This document shows, in pieces, positions 1 to 5,543 of a DNA stretch of 5,903 bases; positions within the stretch are counted from its first letter, which is position 1; each line of letters starts with the position of its first letter. The stretch comes from an uncultured Bacteroidales bacterium. GTDB lineage: Bacteria; Bacteroidota; Bacteroidia; Bacteroidales; Paludibacteraceae. The notes below the pieces were generated by a model. It made no database searches. It was not told the origin of the DNA and saw only the letters and a list, made by a program, of their open reading frames with translations. The translations under genes were made by a program, and so were the position numbers. The DNA lies in assembly GCA_903929065.1 (NCBI GenBank), contig CAIYTJ010000449.1:1-5903 (forward strand), read 5' to 3'.

Positions 1-542
1 AATCTCCAAGGCGTCAGGAGCTTTTAAGGGGTTTAAATATTCCTTTTGATGTTCAGGTTATCGATGTGGAAGAAACTTTTCCTTCGCAATTGGTTGGAGT
101 TGACATTCCCATGTTTCTGGCCGAAAAAAAGGCTGATGCATTTGCCAATCAGATGAATGAAAATATGTTAGTTATAACGGCAGACACCATTGTATGGCAC
201 GAAGGACGGGTATATGGTAAACCAAAAGATAAAGCCGAAGCTGCAAAAATGCTTAAATCACTTTCAGGGAAAACACATCAGGTAATTACCGGTGTATGCA
301 TCAGTACCATAAACAGACGTAAAACATTTCATGCTATATCTGAAGTGCGATTTGCCCGGTTTCTTCCGGACGAAATTGAATATTACCTGCAAAACTTCCA
401 ACCGTACGATAAAGCCGGAGCTTATGGAGTTCAGGAATGGATTGGATTTATTGGCGTGGAACACATTGAAGGATCTTATTTCAACGTGATGGGATTGCCA
501 ATTCAGCGGTTGTATACCGAACTGAAACGCTGGAAAAAATAA
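1..542 (+). CDS. maf: Maf-like nucleoside triphosphate pyrophosphatase (dTTP/UTP type), 5' end missing
   Basis: Predicted cytoplasmic house-cleaning enzyme that hydrolyses dTTP, UTP and some modified nucleotides to the monophosphate and pyrophosphate. The frame is open from base 3 and begins SPRRQELL, the N-terminal Maf motif (family form SxSPRRxELL), so the true start lies a few codons to the left of the window. An internal GTG at 66 is not the start, because it would remove this motif. The catalytic-Asp segment ADTIV has its Asp at 183-185. It is followed by GKP, LSGKTHQVITG, YDKAGAYGVQ and, near the end, the IEGSYFNVMGLP block. The order and spacing match E. coli YhdE closely, which supports the dTTP/UTP subfamily rather than the YceF (m7GTP) type. 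The C-terminus is complete, ending in TAA at 540-542, directly against the stop of the convergent queE gene. Family assignment is secure; substrate preference is inferred from similarity. Confidence 0.95.
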   Translation, partial: SPRRQELLRGLNIPFDVQVIDVEETFPSQLVGVDIPMFLAEKKADAFANQMNENMLVITADTIVWHEGRVYGKPKDKAEAAKMLKSLSGKTHQVITGVCISTINRRKTFHAISEVRFARFLPDEIEYYLQNFQPYDKAGAYGVQEWIGFIGVEHIEGSYFNVMGLPIQRLYTELKRWKK

Positions 543-1175
543 TCAGGGGATATTCAATAGCTTATGAATCTGCAACGACAACTGCCATTGCGGATTTTCT
601 TTTATATAATTGATTGAATAGTTGATATTTTCATTATTCTTTTCGAATCGTTTCTTTTCATCACCTACAAAAATCGGGCTGATAAAATAATGATCAGCAA
701 GTGGTAATTCTGAAATCTCAGGCAATATATCGCCCGCTGCCACCGGATACCGGAATTCATTTACACGACTGAAATTTTTTCTCAGTGTCTCGGGTTTCAC
801 TTTCGGACTGCAGCTTATATATTGGATGTTGGAAGGAACGGGATTCGTTCCATTGGTTTCAATACAATTATAAAACTCCGAAAATTCATCCAACATCTCA
901 TCAGTCAGTTGCAAAGTCGGTTCACCGCCGGTCCAGATTAAGAGTGTATTGGAATAATTTTTTGGAGTTGAGAGTTTTTTTACTTCTTCGAGTACCACTC
1001 CTACTGTCATTTCGGAGTATTTTGACCAATCTGTATCGCAAAACCAGCAGTTTTCGTTGCAACAGGCCAACCGTACAAAAACAGCCGAACGCCCCGCATT
1101 GGCACCTTCGCCCTGAATGGACTGAAAAATCTCAACAATTTTCAATGTTTTTTCCAACACCGGATTACTCTTCAT
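543..1175 (-). CDS. queE: 7-carboxy-7-deazaguanine synthase (radical SAM)
   Basis: Converts 6-carboxy-5,6,7,8-tetrahydropterin to 7-carboxy-7-deazaguanine, the radical-SAM ring contraction in preQ0/queuosine synthesis, in the cytoplasm. The 210-residue product has SIQGEG at 19-24. The iron-sulfur ligands are Cys39, Cys43 and Cys46, spaced Cx3Cx2C and followed by DTDW. A SAM-contacting TGGEP lies at 82-86, ETNGT at 106-110, SPKVK at 123-127, and the C-terminus reads WQLSLQIHKLLNIP. All are typical of compact QueE proteins. The ATG at 1173-1175 lies inside the 3' end of queD, so the two reading frames overlap by 11 bases; this suggests translational coupling, as no Shine-Dalgarno is visible. 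The TGA stop at 543-545 abuts the maf stop. Nothing appears truncated and the key residues are present. The other pathway genes (folE, queC, queF, tgt) are not in the window. Confidence 0.96.
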   Translation of the reverse strand: MKSNPVLEKTLKIVEIFQSIQGEGANAGRSAVFVRLACCNENCWFCDTDWSKYSEMTVGVVLEEVKKLSTPKNYSNTLLIWTGGEPTLQLTDEMLDEFSEFYNCIETNGTNPVPSNIQYISCSPKVKPETLRKNFSRVNEFRYPVAAGDILPEISELPLADHYFISPIFVGDEKKRFEKNNENINYSINYIKENPQWQLSLQIHKLLNIP

Positions 1176-1515
1176 ACCGGCAATTGGTTTTAGGTGTCTC
1201 GCTCATTTCCACAGCATAAAGCAACGGGAACTGTGGTTTAAACTGTTGGAAGATGTATTGGCTCATATTTTCCACCGAAGTCTGAAAATCAAAAACTTCA
1301 TTCAGATTTCGGTGATCGAGAACGTTATCCACCCAATCGGAAATGGGTTTCAGATCGTTGTAATCCTGAACAAACCCCTCTTTATTCAGATTTCCCCGTA
1401 GAAAAACCTTTATAACGTAATTGTGGCCGTGAAGGCGGCTGCATGGATGACCTTCAGCTAACCCGCTTAACTGGTGGCTTGCCGAGAAATGAAATTCTTT
1501 ACTTATTGTGAACAT
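1165..1515 (-). CDS. queD: 6-carboxy-5,6,7,8-tetrahydropterin synthase (QueD / PTPS family)
   Basis: Makes 6-carboxytetrahydropterin from 7,8-dihydroneopterin triphosphate, the substrate for the QueE encoded immediately downstream. The 116-residue length is close to E. coli QueD (about 120). Zinc ligands are His14 (SASHQL), His29 and His31 (LHGHNY). Cys25 in HPCSRLHGH is the catalytic cysteine position. D67-H68 in LDHRNLN supplies the catalytic Asp-His pair, and Glu106 in MSETPKT is the pterin-anchoring glutamate. The Cys25 form and the adjacent queE argue for QueD rather than a eukaryote-type 6-pyruvoyltetrahydropterin synthase. The ATG at 1513-1515 places the first beta strand (FTISKEFHFSASH) correctly and lies about 36 bases downstream of a TAnnTTTG match. 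There is no Shine-Dalgarno, which is usual for Bacteroidota. The leader is too short for a preQ1 riboswitch, so control by queuosine precursors is not indicated here. Confidence 0.95.
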   Translation of the reverse strand: MFTISKEFHFSASHQLSGLAEGHPCSRLHGHNYVIKVFLRGNLNKEGFVQDYNDLKPISDWVDNVLDHRNLNEVFDFQTSVENMSQYIFQQFKPQFPLLYAVEMSETPKTNCRYEE

Positions 1516-1551
1516 GGTGTTTTGTCTGATTTATCAAATTGAATATTTTCG

Positions 1552-1559
1552 CAAAAATA
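1552..1559 (-). promoter_or_regulatory. Possible -7 promoter element for queD-queE
   Basis: On the minus strand this reads TATTTTTG, a full match to the Bacteroidota -7 consensus TAnnTTTG. It sits 36 bases before the queD ATG, so transcription would begin around 1545 and leave a leader of about 30 bases. I find no TTG at the expected -33 spacing (19-21 bases further upstream), and AT-rich DNA gives chance matches, so the call is tentative. It lies in the 92-base gap after mntH, which also has no convincing terminator hairpin, so read-through from mntH into queD is possible. Confidence 0.4.
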
Positions 1560-1607
1560 CCAAATAATTATCGTCTTTGAGGTATATTTCTATTTTTTAC
1601 CAATCAT

Positions 1608-2867
1608 TTAAAACAAACTTACCAGCAGTGCCACATTTAAAAGCGTGACGATAATACCTAAAAAATAAAGGGTTATCTTAGAAAACAGCGTATTTTTATA
1701 TTTTCCCATTACTTTTTCAGACGACGTGAGATAAACCTGCAGGAAAATGGTGAACGGAAGCTGAACACTTAATATCATTTGCGAAATGATCAGACCCTGA
1801 AACGGATTGGTAATCAACAAAATGATACCAAAAGCAATTACCAGCGAAATGGCCACTCCTACCCTGGAATGATTGTCTTTGATATCGTACGGTTCTTTGT
1901 ACATTCCGGCAAAAATGGAGCCGGCAGCAATGCCTGATGTAATGGTTGAAGCAATACCTGAAAACAACAAAGCAACAGCAAAAACTACTGCTGCATTGTT
2001 TCCTAATAACGGAACGAGCAGATGATTGGCCTGTTGAAGTTCATTTACGGGAGTTTTTGTGCGGAAAAAGGTGGCAGCTGCCAGTAAAATCATGGCACTG
2101 TTTATTGCCCAGCCAACTAACATGGAGAATAAGGTATCGAAGAACTCAAAACGTAATTGCCTTTTTATCACTTTTTCATCTTCCAGATTCCATTGGCGGC
2201 TCTGAATAATTTCCGAATGAAGAAATAGATTATGCGGCATAACTACTGCCCCCATTACACTCATAATAATCAGCATAGAACCTTTTGGAAACGACGGCGT
2301 TACCCAGCCAACCATAGCTCCGTTCCAGTCAATATTCACTAACGACAATTCATATAAAAACGACAATCCAATCACTGATACAAAGGCTATAATCCATTTT
2401 TCCATTATTTTGTAACTGTTTGTCAGCAGCATAATCAAGACAAAAATGGTAACCAGTAACGCTCCGGCACGAATAGGAATGTTGAACAGCATTTCCAATG
2501 CAATAGCACCGCCCAGAATTTCGGCAAGCGACGTGGAAATGGATGCCAGCATGGCTGTAGTCAGTAAAAATTTGGAAAAGCGTGGTTTTAAATAAATGGT
2601 GGTGGCTTCTGAAAGACAAAGTCCGGTGGCAATGCCCAGGTGGGCAACATTGTGCTGGAGCATAATCAACATGATGGTGGACAAAGTAACCATCCACAAC
2701 AATGAATAACCGTAACCGGCACCGGCAGCAAGATTAGAAGCCCAGTTTCCGGGATCGATAAAGCCCACAGTAACCAATAAACCCGGTCCGATAAATTTCA
2801 AAATGTCTAGTCCGCCTAAAATTGGCCGGTAATTTTTGCGGTCAATATCTTTGAAAAGTTTAAACAT
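1608..2867 (-). CDS. mntH: NRAMP-family divalent metal (Mn2+/Fe2+) transporter
   Basis: Inner-membrane, proton-coupled importer of divalent transition metals, most likely Mn2+ and/or Fe2+. The 419-residue product has about 11 hydrophobic segments, the usual NRAMP number and length. The TM1 motif is GFIDPGNWASN with metal ligands Asp38 and Asn41. The TM6 motif is GAVVMPHNLFLHS, with Ala207, the metal-coordinating Met210 and conserved His212. Keeping the methionine argues against the Mg2+-type NRAMP relatives, which lose it. Glu116 in SLAEILGG matches the conserved acidic residue of TM3. After TM2 the protein reads LQHNVAHLGIATG where E. coli MntH has MQVLSAKLGIATG, a subgroup difference. The gene starts 14 bases after the stop of the epimerase-like gene on the same strand, so the two probably share a transcript. 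No Mn-sensing riboswitch or MntR/Fur-like operator fits in that gap, so any metal control would act upstream of the epimerase gene. The symbol is by family; metal preference is inferred. Confidence 0.92.
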   Translation of the reverse strand: MFKLFKDIDRKNYRPILGGLDILKFIGPGLLVTVGFIDPGNWASNLAAGAGYGYSLLWMVTLSTIMLIMLQHNVAHLGIATGLCLSEATTIYLKPRFSKFLLTTAMLASISTSLAEILGGAIALEMLFNIPIRAGALLVTIFVLIMLLTNSYKIMEKWIIAFVSVIGLSFLYELSLVNIDWNGAMVGWVTPSFPKGSMLIIMSVMGAVVMPHNLFLHSEIIQSRQWNLEDEKVIKRQLRFEFFDTLFSMLVGWAINSAMILLAAATFFRTKTPVNELQQANHLLVPLLGNNAAVVFAVALLFSGIASTITSGIAAGSIFAGMYKEPYDIKDNHSRVGVAISLVIAFGIILLITNPFQGLIISQMILSVQLPFTIFLQVYLTSSEKVMGKYKNTLFSKITLYFLGIIVTLLNVALLVSLF

Positions 2868-2881
2868 CCAATGTCAATAAT

Positions 2882-3811
2882 CTATTTGTTTTTATAAAAT
2901 GCAACTGTCTCTTTGATTCCTTCTTCGTAAGTAGTTGGTTTGAAATTGAACCGTTCATTGAATTTAGTTGAATCAAAATAATAATCAGACTCACTCTGGT
3001 AAAGCATTTCAACCGACTCTGAAATCGTTTTATTAAACATTCCGGCCAATTGAATCATCCATTTTTTGAGAACGGAATATCGTGGATCAACTCCAAATTC
3101 GCTGGCTGCAATCTCGATAAACCGCTCACCGGTAATTCCGGGATTAAAGGTAGGCATATGCCAGACCTGCTGGTAACAATCATCACTTGTATTCAACAAA
3201 TTCATTGCTTTAGCTGCATCAATGGTGTATGTGTAAGAATGAACTGTGTTTGCATCAACGAGCCATTGTGCACTTTTTCCATTTTTGTATTTATCAATTG
3301 TCATCAAATAAGGAACACTATTTTGAGCAATATAAGGTCCGTATAAATCCGCTGAACGGGCAATAATGGCCTGAAGATTATTACTTTTCATTTCCGTTTC
3401 AAGCATATTGGCAATGTTTGCACGGATTTCGCCTTTCTTGCTGCATGGATTGTAAGGTGTTTTTTCGGTCATTTTGCCGTCCACTTTGCCATACATATAT
3501 ACATTATCAAAAAAAATCAGTTTTGCACCTGTATTTTTGCAGGCATCAATGATATTTTTCATAATCTTTGGCCATAGTTCACTCCAGACTTTATGGTCAT
3601 AAGCCAATCCGGCACAAAGATACACAATATCCGAACCTTTCACACTTTCTAATAATTCGTTGTATGAACTAATATCTGCTTTGAACGTCTCCGTTCCGGG
3701 GATTACGTATCCTTTTCGCGAAACAAGTCGTACGCTTTCTTTGGATTTAAGTAATTGATAAGTCAGGGCATTTCCTATTGAGCCGCCTGCTCCTAAAATA
3801 GTGTGTTTCAT
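2882..3811 (-). CDS. NAD(P)-dependent epimerase/dehydratase-like protein (extended SDR, atypical active site)
   Basis: Rossmann-fold oxidoreductase of unknown substrate, 309 residues, the normal length for extended short-chain dehydrogenases; no signal peptide or membrane segment is evident, so it is probably cytoplasmic. The nucleotide-binding glycine motif is ILGAGGSIG (residues 5-13). The second strand ends in VSRKG (28-34); Arg32 and the lack of an acidic residue there suggest NADP(H). Asp46 (KADIS) fits the adenine-contact aspartate. In place of the usual serine then YxxxK, the middle reads FFDNVYMYGKVDG (100-112) and later TPYNPCSKKGEIRA (118-131). Thus DNVYMYG is kept, but no Tyr lies four residues before Lys125 or Lys126. 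ARSADLYGP (roughly 150-158) matches the usual R-x-x-x-x-YGP segment. The ATG at 3809-3811 places the glycine motif at the very N-terminus, as expected. It is the first gene of a likely pair with mntH. Family confidence is high; the reaction is unknown and it could bind a nucleotide without classical epimerase chemistry. Confidence 0.85.
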   Translation of the reverse strand: MKHTILGAGGSIGNALTYQLLKSKESVRLVSRKGYVIPGTETFKADISSYNELLESVKGSDIVYLCAGLAYDHKVWSELWPKIMKNIIDACKNTGAKLIFFDNVYMYGKVDGKMTEKTPYNPCSKKGEIRANIANMLETEMKSNNLQAIIARSADLYGPYIAQNSVPYLMTIDKYKNGKSAQWLVDANTVHSYTYTIDAAKAMNLLNTSDDCYQQVWHMPTFNPGITGERFIEIAASEFGVDPRYSVLKKWMIQLAGMFNKTISESVEMLYQSESDYYFDSTKFNERFNFKPTTYEEGIKETVAFYKNK

Positions 3812-4178
3812 AATTGAAATTATTTAAATAATTATCTTTAATTTTAAAACACATTTTTAAGCGTGTAGTTCGTTAAAATGTTATTTTAATTATACAAACC
3901 TGTTTTCATTCATGCAATTGTTGATCATCTTTTCAGTTGTGTTTAAATCAACACGTGTGCCCTTTCGAATATAAAAATATTTTTTTTGGGGTGGTAAAAA
4001 TTCCTTTTCAGTTATAAAAATCGTTCTAATAAATATTTTACAATCAAACGATTAATTGTTATTTAATATCTTCACAGCTTATTCGGTTTGTTTAAAAATT
4101 TCAGGAAATGTTGGATTTTAAAATTAATAGTTTTACATTTGAAGTCTAAAAAAACAATCATAAAAAACAATTTATAAA
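3812..4178. other. AT-rich divergent intergenic region
   Basis: This 367-base gap lies between the leftward epimerase-mntH pair and the rightward DUF362 gene. It is markedly AT-rich with many A or T runs. The right end carries a good promoter for the DUF362 gene (separate entry). For the leftward pair, the best -7 match I find on the minus strand is CAGGTTTG at 3895-3902 (one mismatch to TAnnTTTG, no TTG at proper spacing), which is weak. There is a short inverted repeat, GTGTT at 3939-3943 with AACAC at 3950-3954, partly overlapping the 8-base palindrome ACACGTGT at 3951-3958. These could be an operator, but they may be chance. I see no convincing gene, RNA or terminator in it. Confidence 0.6.
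4111..4141 (+). promoter_or_regulatory. Bacteroidota-type promoter for the DUF362 gene
   Basis: TTG at 4111-4113 is separated by 20 bases from TACATTTG at 4134-4141. This matches both halves of the Bacteroidota housekeeping promoter, TTG - 19 to 21 bases - TAnnTTTG. Transcription would start near 4148, leaving about 30 bases of A-rich leader before the ATG at 4179. The leader has no Shine-Dalgarno but ends in TTTATAAA, an A-rich start context typical of the phylum. Motif and spacing are seen directly; activity is inferred. Confidence 0.6.
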
Positions 4179-5324
4179 ATGAAGAGTAAAGTAGCCATTG
4201 TTCGTTGTAATTCTTATGATGCTGCCGAAGTACAAGCAGCCGTCTCACGCGGTGTAGAACTGATTGGCGGAGCAAGTTCATTTGTCCAAGAAGGCGAGAA
4301 AATACTGTTGAAAGTAAACCTGCTGGTAGGCGAAGTGCCCGAAAAATGTGTTACAACTCACCCAAGCGTGTTCCGAGCAGTAGCTGAATTGTTTGCAGCC
4401 GAAGGGGCTGTGCTGAGTTATGGTGATTCTCCCGGATTTGGCGCTACAGGTGCTGCTGCCAAAAAAGCCGGTATTTCAGATGTTGCTGACGAACTGAAAG
4501 TTGATCTGGCCGATTTCAAAGAAGGACGCGATGTATTTTTCGGTGAAGGCAATCAGAACAAGAAATTCAACATAGCCAACGGAGTACTCGATGCCGATGG
4601 ACTTATTAGTTTGCCAAAAATGAAGACTCACGGGTTAGAACGCTTTACAGGCGGTGTAAAAAATCAGTTTGGATGCGTGGTGGGAATGCGGAAGGGAGAA
4701 TTCCACGTAAAACTGCCGGATGCTACCGACTTTGCAAGAATGTTAGTGGATTTAAACAGTTATATAAAACCCCGTCTTTACATTATGGATGGTGTAATGG
4801 CTATGGAAGGTAACGGGCCCCGTGGTGGCACTCCAAGAGCCATGAATGTATTGTTATTCTCCACCGATCCGATTGCGCTTGATGCTACAGCCAGCCGGAT
4901 GATCAACCTGAATCCGCTCTTTGTACCAACTACGCAGGTAGGTGCTGAAACCGGTGCCGGAAATTATAAAGAAGAAGATATTGAAATAGTTGGCGATACA
5001 TTGAAAGATTTTATATGCATGGACTTCAATGTGGAACGCAGCCCTGTAAAAACCATAAAGAAAGGGAAAATGGTTCAGTTCCTGAATAACCGCCTCGTTG
5101 CAAAACCATATATTATTGAAGAAAAATGTACGCAATGCGGAACCTGCGTACAAAGTTGCCCTGTCGAAGGCAAAGCGGTGAATTGGCTTAACGGTGACAA
5201 AACCAACCCACCGGTGTACGATTATTCCAAATGCATTAAATGCTACTGCTGCCAGGAAATGTGTCCTGAAAGTGCCATCATACTTAAAAATCCGCTGATA
5301 ATAAAAGTCGGAAAAATTTTTTAG
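4179..5324 (+). CDS. DUF362 domain protein with two C-terminal 4Fe-4S ferredoxin motifs
   Basis: Predicted cytoplasmic iron-sulfur protein of 381 residues; biochemical role unknown. The first 300 or so residues carry DUF362 landmarks: a KVNLL strand near residue 45, THPSVFRAV, a GDSPGFGATG turn, the central LPKMKTHGLERFTGGVKNQFG block, an MDGVMAMEGNGPRGG segment and a STDPIALDA segment. A bacterial-type 2x[4Fe-4S] ferredoxin module follows. Cluster 1 ligands are Cys317, Cys320, Cys323 and Cys327 (CTQCGTCVQSCP). Cluster 2 ligands are Cys352, Cys355, Cys358 and Cys362 (CIKCYCCQEMCP). Both are complete CxxCxxCxxxCP motifs, so the module should be able to carry electrons; an extra Cys357 lies inside the second. 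No signal peptide is seen. The ATG at 4179 follows a good promoter and no gene lies close on the same strand, so it appears monocistronic. Database names such as iron-sulfur cluster-binding protein describe the domains only. An electron-transfer or redox-sensing role is inference. Confidence 0.9.
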   Translation: MKSKVAIVRCNSYDAAEVQAAVSRGVELIGGASSFVQEGEKILLKVNLLVGEVPEKCVTTHPSVFRAVAELFAAEGAVLSYGDSPGFGATGAAAKKAGISDVADELKVDLADFKEGRDVFFGEGNQNKKFNIANGVLDADGLISLPKMKTHGLERFTGGVKNQFGCVVGMRKGEFHVKLPDATDFARMLVDLNSYIKPRLYIMDGVMAMEGNGPRGGTPRAMNVLLFSTDPIALDATASRMINLNPLFVPTTQVGAETGAGNYKEEDIEIVGDTLKDFICMDFNVERSPVKTIKKGKMVQFLNNRLVAKPYIIEEKCTQCGTCVQSCPVEGKAVNWLNGDKTNPPVYDYSKCIKCYCCQEMCPESAIILKNPLIIKVGKIF

Positions 5325-5381
5325 ATTTATCAACAACCATTTACGCATGAAACATAAAAATAGTATATGAGGATTTATTTC
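5325..5381. other. Short spacer after the DUF362 gene
   Basis: This spacer of about 57 bases runs from the TAG stop to the first repeat copy. It has no strong hairpin followed by a T run. Transcription of the DUF362 gene may instead end in the imperfect inverted repeat that begins at 5382, but that is not shown. Confidence 0.4.
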
Positions 5382-5447
5382 TTCCTTTGCGGCTCTTTGC
5401 AGTTGTTTTTTTAAATCGCTAGGGACGCAAGGAAACGCTAAGATATG
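5382..5447. repeat. CTTTGCGG-rich dispersed-type repeat, copy 1
   Basis: The copy begins TTCCTTTGCGGCTCTTTGC (5382-5400), continues with GTTGTTTTTTTAAA and ends near CGCTAAGATA. The 19-base start is identical to that of copy 2 exactly 80 bases downstream. Internally, TTCCTTTGCG at 5382-5391 is the reverse complement of CGCAAGGAA at 5426-5434 except for one missing base, so the unit is an imperfect inverted repeat that could fold as a stem about 9-10 bp long around an AT-rich centre. From memory, similar sequences built of CGCAAAG words are widespread between genes in Bacteroidota and other environmental genomes; that recollection is not verified here. Confidence 0.75.
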
Positions 5448-5461
5448 TTTCAATATTTTTT

Positions 5462-5527
5462 TTCCTTTGCGGCTCTTTGCGCTCTTTGCGGTTGTTTTAT
5501 TTTTAAACCGAAGGGATGATAAGATAC
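5462..5527. repeat. CTTTGCGG-rich dispersed-type repeat, copy 2
   Basis: Opens with the same 19 bases as copy 1 (5462-5480) and then has an extra tandem 9-mer: GCTCTTTGC occurs at 5472-5480 and again at 5481-5489, whereas copy 1 has it once (5392-5400). Both copies then share GTTGTTTT, TTTAAA, AGGGA and AAGATA in the same order. Copy 2 has lost most of the CGCAAGGAAACG arm, reading AGGGATGATAAGATA, so its inverted-repeat structure is broken. Differences by small indels suggest an old duplication that has since diverged. Confidence 0.75.
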
Positions 5528-5543
5528 ATTAATGTTTTAGTTG

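Noticed and set aside
66..542. Internal GTG at 66 as the maf start
   Set aside because: The frame is open to the window edge and the upstream codons encode the SPRRQELL catalytic motif, so the start is outside the window.
785..1219. 144-codon + strand open frame opposite queE/queD
   Set aside because: Antisense shadow of two genes with clear family motifs; its translation is low-complexity Ser/Arg/Leu-rich with no recognisable domain.
1516..1607. Riboswitch (preQ1) or terminator between mntH and queD
   Set aside because: The predicted leader is about 30 bases and no stem longer than about 4 bp is visible; GGTA/TACC pairings are too weak.
1946..2209. Open frame on the + strand opposite mntH (similar cases at 3050-3346 opposite the epimerase gene, 264-464 opposite maf, and 4072-4281 across the DUF362 start)
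   Set aside because: All are shadows of supported genes, with no start context or domain of their own.
2350..2697. 115-codon minus-strand open frame inside mntH in another frame
   Set aside because: His/Cys-rich translation arises from reading transmembrane codons out of frame; the NRAMP frame is continuous and motif-complete.
3912..3974. 20-codon + strand ORF beginning MQLLIIFSVVF in the intergenic gap
   Set aside because: Hydrophobic start is suggestive of a tiny membrane peptide, but short ORFs are expected by chance in 367 bases; no promoter or conservation evidence.
4854..5453. 199-codon minus-strand open frame opposite the DUF362 gene
   Set aside because: Runs antisense through the two ferredoxin motifs and starts inside repeat copy 1; no recognisable domain.
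5382..5527. CRISPR array
   Set aside because: Only two copies, unequal in length and diverged by indels, with homology running through the would-be spacer; no cas genes.
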